NCBI GenBank assembly: GCA_020073385.1
Contig: JAIQFH010000016.1
Span: 1-64,000 of the forward strand
DNA length: 64,000 bases
Source of the DNA: Terriglobia bacterium
GTDB taxonomy: Bacteria > Acidobacteriota > Terriglobia > Terriglobales > Acidobacteriaceae
Direction of reading: 5' to 3'
This document shows, one piece after another, positions 20,261 through 28,334 of the stretch. The notes beneath the pieces are model-generated. The model saw only the letters and a list, made by a program, of their open reading frames with translations. It was not told the origin of the DNA and ran no database searches. How positions within the stretch are numbered: position 1 is the first letter of the stretch; each line of letters opens with the position of its first letter. The position numbers were made by a program, and so were the translations under genes.

Positions 20261-21823
20261 TTAGTTGGACTCGTCGATGACAAATTCCCGGGAATCGACC
20301 AGCATCATCATCAGCATTCCGCCTGGGAAAATGTTGTTGGTGGTGATTTCGCGCTCGTTGTGCGAGTGCCACATGAAGGCAAAGCCGGCTTCTGAATCGG
20401 GTGGATTCGCAACCGTGCCGGAGGGTGGCGTTGTGCCCGTGTTGCCGACAGCGCGGACCGTTGCGTCCGGACCGAGATAGGGACTACCGCCGAACCAGGG
20501 GCCGTTCGCGAAGATGTTGGGGTCAGGCAGAGTTGCCGGACCGCCGCCTGCGACGTCGCCGAACGGATGAGTCTGCAGTGGCTTGTTGTGATCCTGGCAC
20601 CACTCGAAGTAATTGATCGCGTTAGGAGCGCCAGTGTTGTAGCCGTTAGCGTCCGGTGTGCAAGGCAGCGTAGATCCGGAGGCCGCATTGTGACCGTACG
20701 GATCCCAGTTCAGACCTTTGCCAGTCCAGTAGTAGATTCCATCCATGGTGACGCCGGGAGTCGTAGTCGTGGTGAACAACAGAGGTCCGGCAAGACTGCT
20801 CGGATCGTTCGCGCTGAGAATCAAATTGCCATCGCGGGCCAGAACGCGTACGTGGTTGCCGTGCTCGTGGAACGGATGTTGCCAACGCCCCGTGCCGATG
20901 ATGCGCAGCAGCGTCAACTCACCCGGATGCATGTGCGGATTGCCGTTGTAAGGCTGGTGCGGATATTCCTGAGCATAGTTGGGATCCATGAGGTCCGGCA
21001 TCGAGCGCCCGTTGATCATGAAGTAGGCTGGAAGATAGGGCTCGGTGGCAACGTTCATGCAGTTAGTACAGGTCCTGGTAGACTGCTCTTCCGCTTGTCG
21101 GTGAATCCTGGGGTCCATCTCGGAGTACTGGAAGAGATACTCCCGGTCGTAGCAAGCTCCCGGGTGGTTGTACGCTGCGTGGGCGAGCCGGAAGTCCGTT
21201 TCGCCCCAGTGACCCTGCGCCGTCAAGTTGGAAGCGTGCACTCCAGAATCGCAGACGGCGGGCGTGCTAGCGGGGAGGACAATGATTGCCCCATACAGGC
21301 CCATCTCGACCTGCAGGTCGCCCTGAGTTCCGCTGTAATAAGCGTGTGTGCCTGGAGTCGAGGCAACAAAGGTGTAATGCACGACATTGTTAGTCGTCGC
21401 GCGTCCGGCCTCTCTCGTTAGCAGACCATTTACACCGCCGGTTGCGGTCACCTGAAATCCGGGGAACAAGATCGATGTGTTGCCGGCTGGATTGGGCAGA
21501 TTATTCGTCAGGTTAACGACGACCGTCTGTCCTTCCGTGACGATCAGCGTCGGCCCGGGAACTTGCATGTTTGGGCACGTCGCGCCGGTGAGAGCCGGAG
21601 CAAAGCCGCTGGGCGCCACACTGCAGCCGTAGCCCCAGGAATAAACGGCTGATCCGTCGGGCTGGCTGATGTAAGCCGGCCGCGCCGTCAGGTTAAATGT
21701 CGGGCCGGTTATCCCAGGAGCCGCAGCAAAAGCGGCCGGCGTAAGCAACAGGGTCAGTGCTACCACCGTCGCCAAAAGCAGTTGTGTTTTCGAGATCGCT
21801 TTTTTCATGTTCATCGCCCTCAT
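20261..21823 (-). CDS. Secreted multicopper-oxidase-like protein carrying HPFHEHG and HSH motifs, type-1 Cys missing
   Basis: The product is 520 residues; the start has AGGAG 7 nt upstream. A signal peptide (QLLLATVVALTLLLTPAAFA) is followed by cupredoxin domains. The N-terminal domain, like that of the giant neighbour, begins with PDGSAVYSWGYGC and has GTHAYYSGTQGDLQVEMG near 158 instead of the usual HxH. The C-terminal domains hold RWQHPFHEHGNH near 314 (equivalent of the HxxHxH site) and FMWHSHNERE near 484, where the HCH motif of type-1 copper oxidases has Ser for Cys. It therefore offers half of a trinuclear copper site but no blue-copper centre. The other half appears in the gene 10 bp upstream. 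Likely periplasmic or extracellular; substrate unknown, with metal oxidation one option. Confidence 0.85.
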   Translation of the reverse strand: MRAMNMKKAISKTQLLLATVVALTLLLTPAAFAAAPGITGPTFNLTARPAYISQPDGSAVYSWGYGCSVAPSGFAPALTGATCPNMQVPGPTLIVTEGQTVVVNLTNNLPNPAGNTSILFPGFQVTATGGVNGLLTREAGRATTNNVVHYTFVASTPGTHAYYSGTQGDLQVEMGLYGAIIVLPASTPAVCDSGVHASNLTAQGHWGETDFRLAHAAYNHPGACYDREYLFQYSEMDPRIHRQAEEQSTRTCTNCMNVATEPYLPAYFMINGRSMPDLMDPNYAQEYPHQPYNGNPHMHPGELTLLRIIGTGRWQHPFHEHGNHVRVLARDGNLILSANDPSSLAGPLLFTTTTTPGVTMDGIYYWTGKGLNWDPYGHNAASGSTLPCTPDANGYNTGAPNAINYFEWCQDHNKPLQTHPFGDVAGGGPATLPDPNIFANGPWFGGSPYLGPDATVRAVGNTGTTPPSGTVANPPDSEAGFAFMWHSHNEREITTNNIFPGGMLMMMLVDSREFVIDESN

Positions 21824-21833
21824 TGCTGCGCTC

Positions 21834-23486
21834 CTAATTAATGCGGACTTCGGTCATCAGGCCACCGAAGTTCTCGGCATCGTTTGACAAGTGGTCAAGA
21901 TTTGGGGTGTAGAGGTAAAAGACGCTTCCGGAGGGATACTTGGTGGTGTCGCTGGCATCCAGAATCACGTCGAGTGATTCGCCGCCTGCCAAAGTGATCG
22001 AGTTGGTGTTGTAATAAAGGTTGTTTCCCGCTTGATCCCGCAGCAGCTTGGCATTGAGCGCGATTACCTGCATCGGAATTCCCAGGGAGGCCAGCGTCTG
22101 ATACTCCGTAACGTCCAGGTCCGCGATGCGCAGAAGTGCCCTTCCGCCTGCGGGAATGTTGATGATTGCAGACATCGGCTGCGAGTAATGCATGACGCCA
22201 TCCGTCGTCTGCGTTGCCAGCGGACCGTTATGCACCGTGTCGGGATAACTGCGTCCGTTCAGCAAGAAGTACTTGTCCTTCATCTCCGTAAAGCCTTCCG
22301 GATTGAAGGTCATGCCGACAAAGTGGAAATTGGGGTCGAAGCCGTGGATCTGGATGGGATACTCGACGTCATATCTGGTCGTCCCGTCGCCATCGTTGTA
22401 AGCGTACTTGGCCCCCCCCGTTGCACCCGTATTTACAGCTGGCAACGGGTTGCTGCAGAGGATGTCTGAGGAATCGCATTTCGTGCGCAGGTCCGCTTGC
22501 TGCGTCTGGAGTGCGGCATAAAGCGACGTACCGCCTGGGACTCGATTCTGACGCGGCCGCACATAGAGCTGACCCACCATGCCCATCTGCAAATGTTCCG
22601 GAGGAGTAATGTGGCAATGCCAGAAGTAAGTGCCGGCATCGGGAGCAAGATAGTAATAAGTGAAGCTGCCGCCGATGTTAATGGCGACCGACGCGTCAGG
22701 AACGCCGTCATAGAACGCGGAAGCATTGGGATAGCCGTGGAAGTGAACCGTGTGCTGCTCGAACAGGTCCGGGCGCATAACTTGGCCGACGTTCGTGAGC
22801 GTAAGGAAGAACTCGTCATCTTCATCAATCGCCATCAGGGGCGCTGGCATGTTGCCATTCAAGACGCCTACATCCATGATCTGGCGCGTGTCGACGTGCC
22901 CATCTAGACACCGACCCAAGGCGTCCGGTGTGCAAGCGCCGCTCGCGATGGCATCCAGGTCGGAAGCAAGTCCGACGGCGCCGTTGTAAGTGAAAACCGA
23001 TGGATCGCCTAAGGAATAGGGCGCCTGACTTGCGCCATCAGTCGTGGCAGGATCACCGGGTACTAACGGAGGGGCGACGTCATTGAAGACGTTCGGAAAC
23101 TGTGTGCCGGGCAGCCCGTTCGACATGTCCGCCAGTCCGGACAGGGGACCGAAGGCAAACAGATAAGTCTGGCTGCCATCGCCCATAGTCGCGAAACCGT
23201 CACCACCAGAAATCTGCTGACACTTGATCGCGCCGTTCACGTTAGCAGTCGGCACCAAATATCCGTTGGCACCTGCAGTAAGTGTCGTTGCAGCTGTGTA
23301 GGCAGGTTCGTTGTTGTTGCACCCTGGCGCGGTTGGGTTTTGGCTGCAAGCGACGCCCGCGGCTGCATGAAATGGGTGCGTAATCGTGGCGGTTGGACAC
23401 TGCACCTGGAACGACTGGCCGCTTGCAGCGACCGTCGTAACCACGACCAGAACTAGGGAGAGATAGAGTGGTGACATCTTCCTCAT
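21834..23486 (-). CDS. Secreted multicopper-oxidase-like protein carrying HFHG and HCH (type-1 copper) motifs
   Basis: The ATG at 23486 has GGAGG 10 nt upstream and a following signal peptide (PLYLSLVLVVVTTVAASGQ). The open frame extends to 23657 but that part looks non-coding. The 550-residue product holds VHFHGYPNAS near 247 and FWHCHITPPEHLQMGM near 288, that is, an HxHG pair plus HCHxxxxHxxxM, which supplies type-1 copper ligands and two pairs of trinuclear-site histidines. The C-terminal half is cupredoxin-like but has no HxH pair. A complete oxidase needs four HxH motifs; the missing two are in the next gene of the operon. First gene of the operon. A heteromeric oxidase is inferred. Confidence 0.85.
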   Translation of the reverse strand: MRKMSPLYLSLVLVVVTTVAASGQSFQVQCPTATITHPFHAAAGVACSQNPTAPGCNNNEPAYTAATTLTAGANGYLVPTANVNGAIKCQQISGGDGFATMGDGSQTYLFAFGPLSGLADMSNGLPGTQFPNVFNDVAPPLVPGDPATTDGASQAPYSLGDPSVFTYNGAVGLASDLDAIASGACTPDALGRCLDGHVDTRQIMDVGVLNGNMPAPLMAIDEDDEFFLTLTNVGQVMRPDLFEQHTVHFHGYPNASAFYDGVPDASVAINIGGSFTYYYLAPDAGTYFWHCHITPPEHLQMGMVGQLYVRPRQNRVPGGTSLYAALQTQQADLRTKCDSSDILCSNPLPAVNTGATGGAKYAYNDGDGTTRYDVEYPIQIHGFDPNFHFVGMTFNPEGFTEMKDKYFLLNGRSYPDTVHNGPLATQTTDGVMHYSQPMSAIINIPAGGRALLRIADLDVTEYQTLASLGIPMQVIALNAKLLRDQAGNNLYYNTNSITLAGGESLDVILDASDTTKYPSGSVFYLYTPNLDHLSNDAENFGGLMTEVRIN

Positions 23487-24230
23487 GACCGTGTAGCCTC
23501 CTGACTTCCTTTCGGGCGCGAACTGCGTTCGAGATGGTAAGCGCCGCCACCGCTGCAAAACTCCGGCGACATTCCGGGCCGGGACCGACCACAGAGTCAG
23601 CGATGGCTCGGATGTGCCTGAGTCGTAGTGGCCCATCCAGTCTGACTTACCGTTCACAATGCTTTGTTATTAATCCCCACTACTTCAGTCAGCGGGCCGC
23701 GTCAGCATTAGGGGGGAGCGTCGCGTGCCGCCGTGCTCACGACTCGCACTTCTAGTCGTGAAGTGAGCCGAGCTTATTCGTGTTGATAGTTACTGATTTT
23801 GTGCAGCAGCAAATATCGAGGCTCTGTGGCATTGATTTTGCTGACCTTTCACTAACTTAACAAACAAAGCCAGCTATGCCATAAATGTAAAAATTGTAAA
23901 CAACACATTTAGACGCAATCGATCCTGCGTTGTGCCGATGAAAGGCAATCCCCGCAGCCCTAGTTCATTAGGCCGCGAGAGCCGCGTAAGCAAAGGCATG
24001 ACGCGGTCCGCTCTTCTGTGTGCCTTGCGAACCTGGCCCATCATTGCTGATTGTTAAGTTTGTGAATTGACTGCAAATTCAGGTCAACGCATGTCTATAG
24101 TCGTCTCTGCCGCTGATATTCTCACCAAACTTGCTGCTGGGTGCAAAGTGTTACATGGGGCTTAAACATGTAATCACAGTAGGTCAAGAGAACAAGTACG
24201 TCGGTAGTAATACACTTATAGGAGGAGTAA
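23487..24230. other. 744-bp divergent intergenic region upstream of the copper-oxidase operon
   Basis: This AT-richer stretch separates the minus-strand copper-protein operon from the plus-strand zinc-ribbon gene. Short open frames in it lack ribosome-binding sites and look non-coding. It should hold promoters for both sides, but I see no convincing -35/-10 pair. A short 6-bp hairpin (CACTTC...GAAGTG, about 23749-23766) and the dyad at 24151-24173 are the only structured elements found. Confidence 0.4.
24151..24173. promoter_or_regulatory. Operator-like inverted repeat upstream of the zinc-ribbon gene
   Basis: TTACATG and CATGTAA form a perfect 7-bp dyad with a 9-bp spacer, 57 bp before the ATG of the zinc-ribbon protein. 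The size suits a helix-turn-helix dimer. The regulator is not known. Confidence 0.4.
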
Positions 24231-24455
24231 ATGGGTACATCTCGTGTACAACTTCGACCGAACTCTAAGCAAGCGAGAAAAGGCATTCGGAGGGGATATC
24301 CCGAATTAACTATCGAGTGCCCGCAATGTCATTCACCCGCTGGGCGGACGTGCTTTATGGGGCCGGGGTATTGGGGGCTCACTCACACTGTTCGCAAAGC
24401 CCGGTACCGAGAATTGTCTGTTGCGGTAGCGACATCTCTGACGTCGCCCTCGTAA
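24231..24455 (+). CDS. Small zinc-ribbon protein of unknown function
   Basis: This 74-residue basic protein has an excellent ribosome-binding site (AGGAGG, 5-6 nt before the ATG), which argues that it is translated. Its centre has CPQCHSPAGRTC followed by GLTHTVRKARYREL. This CPxCx(A)xxGxxC...H..R arrangement resembles a short zinc finger found alone or fused to DNA-associated proteins in actinobacteria and phages (family knowledge). Zinc would be bound by the three Cys and a downstream His. It stands alone between the copper-protein operon and the fumarylacetoacetase-family gene. A DNA- or RNA-binding role is only a suggestion. Confidence 0.65.
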   Translation: MGTSRVQLRPNSKQARKGIRRGYPELTIECPQCHSPAGRTCFMGPGYWGLTHTVRKARYRELSVAVATSLTSPS

Positions 24456-24565
24456 AGTCCTAAATCGTTCGTCGTGATGCCGCATAGTGTGCTGCTAGGG
24501 CGGCGACGAACATCCCGCCTTTGCGCGTCTCTTAGCTGGATTCTCTCTACGACTGTCGGATCCTG

Positions 24566-24600
24566 TTGAGCACCCTCCAGTTTGAGCACCCTCCATTGAG
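24566..24600. repeat. Tandem 16-bp direct repeats in the 336-bp gap upstream of the FAH-family gene
   Basis: TTGAGCACCCTCCA occurs twice (24566-24579 and 24582-24595), separated by GT, and is followed directly by a third partial copy TTGAG (24596-24600). The period is 16 bp. The gap 24456-24791 holds nothing else that I recognise. The repeats could be a multi-site protein-binding region or a slippage product. Confidence 0.5.
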
Positions 24601-24791
24601 ATCCCTGGTGCAACACGGCGAGACTTGGCGATACAGGCGCAGCTGTTTCGAGTATCCTGCTCAGAGAGTGCGGTGACAATCGCAGACGCGATCTGTTTCT
24701 AACGATCTGACGCCCTTGCTGGGTGTGTGCGCCGGCCGTCAACCGTTGGGCAATACAGCCATGTCGAAAAACGTGCACTCTCCAGAGACAC

Positions 24792-25646
24792 ATGAAACTG
24801 ATTCGATTTGGGGAACGGGGAAGCGAGAAGCCAGGAGTATTGGTCAATAACACGCGCCGGGACCTATCTGAAGAGTTTAGCGATTGGGACAGTGCGTTCT
24901 TTTCGTCCGCTGGGCTCGATTTATTGCGCGCCTTACTCCGCAATCGATCTCCGGAGTCTTTCCGCGAGGTCCCAGAGTCGACGCGGTGGGGTGCGCCGGT
25001 CTCTCGTCCCCGCAAGATCGTATGTATTGGACTTAACTTTCACGATCATGCGCGCGAATCCGGGATGGAGATTCCGAGGGAGCCGATTCTCTTTCTGAAA
25101 GCCACGAACACGGTCGTTGGCCCAAACGATGATCTTCTGATTCCGCGGCGCGGCGAAAAGACTGATTGGGAAGTCGAACTAGGAGTCATCATAGGGAAAG
25201 AAGCGAGATATCTAGCGTCGCTCGACCAGGCTGCCGACTGCGTAGCTGGCTACTGTATTTCTCACGATGTTTCCGAGCGTGAATTTCAATTGGAGCGCGG
25301 TGGCCAATGGAGTAAGGGGAAGAGTTGTGACACATTTAATCCGCTGGGTCCCTCGCTTTCCACGCCCGACGAGATCCGCGATGTGACGAAACTCGGGATG
25401 AAGCTATGGGTTAACGGCGAACTTCGCCAGAATGGCAACACGGGAACGATGATCTTTGGACCCGCTCACCTCATCCATTACGTTTCGCAGTTCATGACTT
25501 TAGAACCCGGAGACTTGATCTCCACTGGGACTCCGCCCGGTGTGGGCCTCGGGATGAAGCCGCCGCGGTATCTGAAAGCAGGTGACATAGTCGAGCTCGA
25601 GATCGATAGCTTGGGACGCCAGCGGCAGCATTGTGTGCAGGCCTGA
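24792..25646 (+). CDS. Fumarylacetoacetate hydrolase-family protein (acylpyruvase/HpcE type)
   Basis: The product is 284 residues from the ATG at 24792; the frame is open to 24723 but the family N-terminus (MKLIRFGERG) begins here. The FAH fold is recognised from KIVCIGLNFHDHARESG, PILFLKATNTVVGPND, the metal-binding acidic set in DWEVELGVIIGKEAR, GYCISHDVSERE, GKSCDTFNPLGP and PGDLISTGTPPGVGLG. Members cleave or isomerise beta-diketo acids such as fumarylpyruvate or acylpyruvates, with Mg or Mn bound by the Glu/Glu/Asp triad. No pathway neighbours are present, so the substrate cannot be named. It converges with the exopolysaccharide operon, ending 98 bp before it. Confidence 0.87.
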   Translation: MKLIRFGERGSEKPGVLVNNTRRDLSEEFSDWDSAFFSSAGLDLLRALLRNRSPESFREVPESTRWGAPVSRPRKIVCIGLNFHDHARESGMEIPREPILFLKATNTVVGPNDDLLIPRRGEKTDWEVELGVIIGKEARYLASLDQAADCVAGYCISHDVSEREFQLERGGQWSKGKSCDTFNPLGPSLSTPDEIRDVTKLGMKLWVNGELRQNGNTGTMIFGPAHLIHYVSQFMTLEPGDLISTGTPPGVGLGMKPPRYLKAGDIVELEIDSLGRQRQHCVQA

Positions 25647-25744
25647 GGCACCGCCACAGAACAGCGCCACTGAGAGTCGCCGCGAACTGAACTGGATGCG
25701 CCGCCTCGCAGAAAATAGAGGGAACTCTGCACACGAAATTAAGC

Positions 25745-27181
25745 TTAGTACGCGTTCTTGCTATTGAACAGGCGTAAGCACGTCAGCGTAATGATCTGTA
25801 GATCGAACGTGAGACTCCAGTTGCGGAGATAATAAAGGTCGTACTCCACTCGTTTTGCGATCGATGTGTCTCCTCGCCAGCCGTTCACCTGCGCCCATCC
25901 GGTGATTCCAGCCTTGAAGGTGTGGCGGAAGTTGTATCTGTCAAATTCATCCAAGAACTTCTCCACAAAATGGGGCCGTTCCGGCCGTGGACCTACGATG
26001 CTCATGTCGCCCTTGAGCACGTTTACGAACTGGGGCAGTTCGTCGAGATTGGTCCGGCGTAAAAAAGTTCCGATCCGGGTGCGCCGCGGGTCGTTGGTGG
26101 AGGTCCAGCGAGTATCTCCTTCCTGCTCGCTTCCTACGCGCATGGTCCGGAACTTGAACATACGGAACAAGCGGCCGTTAAGGCCGACTCGGTCCTGTGC
26201 GAAAAATACCGGTCCGGGGCTGCTGAGCTTGATCGTCAACGCAATGATCAGACTTAACGGCAGCATCACAAGCAGGATAAGAATCGACAAAGCGATATCG
26301 AATATCCTCTTTTCAAACAAGTACGGACCCGTTTCGGCAAGGGTCGGCCGCATATCCAGCATGTGAATTCCGCCCACGTCAATCAACCGGTCCCGAATAC
26401 TCACGCCTTCTCCCAGGTCGACCACCACTCGCGTTGGCACGCATAGCTTCTCCAGCGCGGGTGCAACCTTCTGCACGTCACTGAGACGGCCCGTAGGTAG
26501 AGCGATGATGACGTCGTCGATTGAGTGGCCATTCGAGAAATTCGGAATGTGATCGACCTCATAGACTGGGCCTTCGACAGTAATCTCCTGATCCGGTAGC
26601 CGCACAAACCCAACCACGCGGCAGGGAAGTACCTCTCCGTTGAGAAGTGTCGTTGCCACTCTGCGGGCGAAGCGGTCGGTGCCGACCATAAGAATCTTGA
26701 CTTCGTTTTTGCCGTGGCGGCGCAGCATTTCCATGACGACCCGAAAAACGATGCGCGCGATTGTTGCCAGGACAAAGAGCGTGGCAGCGCTGATGGCGAC
26801 AACCATTCTTGAGTAGCTTGCTCCGCGGTACATGAAGCCCAGTGCCATGACAATGGCATAGGTGAATGCGAGCGTCTCCAGCAGTCGCCGGCTCTTCTTG
26901 GCGGGCGCGTAGAGATCCTCGACGTTCCAAAGCCCGGAATCTTCGGCCGTGATTGCCCACACGATAGTGGTTAAAAGCATGATGGCCCAGTAGGAAGGCA
27001 GACCCGACGGGGCGCTTCGCGGGAAGAAAAGATTGAATCCGAAACGTACCTTGACGGCGATGTAGAAAGCGCAGGCAGGGAGAAGCAGCGTCAGAAGTCT
27101 GAGATAATAACGTACGTAACTGAGACGGCTGCGAATCATTACCAACTTCAGATTTCTGACTTCTACGGACAGAAACACCAC
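25745..27181 (-). CDS. Undecaprenyl-phosphate sugar-1-phosphate transferase (WcaJ/WbaP type)
   Basis: This enzyme starts repeat-unit synthesis by moving a sugar-1-phosphate to undecaprenyl phosphate at the inner membrane. The 478-residue protein has four or five N-terminal membrane segments, a Rossmann-like CoA-binding-type domain (about 145-260; VKILMVGTDRFARRVA) and the C-terminal bacterial sugar-transferase domain: KRIFDIALS with a long hydrophobic helix, SSPGPVFFAQDRVG, FKFRTM, TNLDELPQFVNVLKGDMS, GPRPERP, and GITGWAQVNGWRGDT near the end. The start is uncertain (GTG at 27181 or ATG at 27139). It is the last gene of the exopolysaccharide operon, 24 bp after a glycosyltransferase gene. Confidence 0.93.
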   Translation of the reverse strand: MVFLSVEVRNLKLVMIRSRLSYVRYYLRLLTLLLPACAFYIAVKVRFGFNLFFPRSAPSGLPSYWAIMLLTTIVWAITAEDSGLWNVEDLYAPAKKSRRLLETLAFTYAIVMALGFMYRGASYSRMVVAISAATLFVLATIARIVFRVVMEMLRRHGKNEVKILMVGTDRFARRVATTLLNGEVLPCRVVGFVRLPDQEITVEGPVYEVDHIPNFSNGHSIDDVIIALPTGRLSDVQKVAPALEKLCVPTRVVVDLGEGVSIRDRLIDVGGIHMLDMRPTLAETGPYLFEKRIFDIALSILILLVMLPLSLIIALTIKLSSPGPVFFAQDRVGLNGRLFRMFKFRTMRVGSEQEGDTRWTSTNDPRRTRIGTFLRRTNLDELPQFVNVLKGDMSIVGPRPERPHFVEKFLDEFDRYNFRHTFKAGITGWAQVNGWRGDTSIAKRVEYDLYYLRNWSLTFDLQIITLTCLRLFNSKNAY

Positions 27182-27205
27182 TCGCGAACTGTCCTTGCGT
27201 CGAAC

Positions 27206-28120
27206 TTAGCCAAATACGCCGAACGCGCTCAAGTGGCGCTTCACCGCCAAAGGCAAGAGATTCTGGTTTAAGCCCAGAAATAACCCAACGGACTTTGCCA
27301 CATCCTGGGTAATGGCGTACCGGACGGAACGATTCATCTTCGCCCGACCCGCCTGTCGCATCTTTCTCTGCAGCATTTTCCAGCCATCATGTATGAGCGA
27401 CTCCTGGGTACCCGGCTTGTCCCAGATCCTCAGCACCTTCAATGTGTAGCCAATGTCGAAGTAACGTTTGAACAGGGCCACAGTATTGTGCGTGTGAGAA
27501 TGAAACACGGCAGCCTTCGGCTCGTACACGATCTTCCAGCCGTCATCCAGGATCAGCTTTGCAATGCCTAGATCTTCAAACACTTTGAGTTCTTCAGGGA
27601 AACGATTCATCTCCCACACCGAACGACGGATGCCGGCATTGACGTTCGAAAAATGGTAGAAACGGTAGCCCATGCGGTTATCGTGCGTCGGATCCTTGAT
27701 AATCTTGTCGTCTCCGTAAATAGCATCGAATACGTCTCGGCGTTCTAGTGTCGATCCCGGTTTCGGAAACTGCCGCCCATAGACGGCACCAACCCCTGGA
27801 TCATCGAAGTTCGCAATCATCGTCGCGAGCCACTGATTCGATGCGGGAATCGCGTCTTGCGAGAGAAAAACCAGAATTCTTCCTTTCGCAAGGCCCGCCG
27901 CAAGATTTCGTGTTCGAGCATGATGAAACTGTTGCGGAGGGATTTGCTTCACCTGTACCGGAAATGCGCGCAGCAGTTCCAGCGTCCCATCAGTTGATCC
28001 CGAATCAACAGCAATCACCTCAAACCCAGCAGTTGTTTCTTGACGAAACACTGCGGGAAGAACGCGCTCAAGGTCGCATTGTCCGTTCCGAGTTAGAAGC
28101 AGGATTGAGACTTCAACCAT
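27206..28120 (-). CDS. GT2-family glycosyltransferase (rhamnosyltransferase-like)
   Basis: The product is 304 residues from the ATG at 28120, preceded by a GAGG ribosome-binding site; a longer frame starts at 28147. The GT-A nucleotide-sugar fold is clear: VSILLLTRNGQCDLERVL, then VIAVDSGSTDGTLELL, a donor-site segment LVFLSQDA (DxD position) and RNLAAGLAKGRI. The later part contains RDVFDAIYGDDKII and a hydrophobic tail without membrane helices. It probably adds one sugar to the lipid-linked repeat unit on the cytoplasmic side. It is separated from the preceding operon gene by 214 bp, the widest gap in this cluster, in which I see no gene. Confidence 0.9.
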   Translation of the reverse strand: MVEVSILLLTRNGQCDLERVLPAVFRQETTAGFEVIAVDSGSTDGTLELLRAFPVQVKQIPPQQFHHARTRNLAAGLAKGRILVFLSQDAIPASNQWLATMIANFDDPGVGAVYGRQFPKPGSTLERRDVFDAIYGDDKIIKDPTHDNRMGYRFYHFSNVNAGIRRSVWEMNRFPEELKVFEDLGIAKLILDDGWKIVYEPKAAVFHSHTHNTVALFKRYFDIGYTLKVLRIWDKPGTQESLIHDGWKMLQRKMRQAGRAKMNRSVRYAITQDVAKSVGLFLGLNQNLLPLAVKRHLSAFGVFG

Positions 28121-28334
28121 CACATCCTCGCCAAATATCGTTCCCATACATCAGCCGGTACTAAGATGCGCTCTCTTTGAGATGCAACTGACCCAGCGAT
28201 TGCTGGCTCCTATTTCATTCAAGACTTACCTTTGCGGCTATTTTCGGCCAAGAATCACTGCGCGGGCTCTACACTTGAGCACCTCCAACACCGTTGGCAT
28301 GGCAAAAGTCACGGTACTGTTCTCCAAGTTCAAG

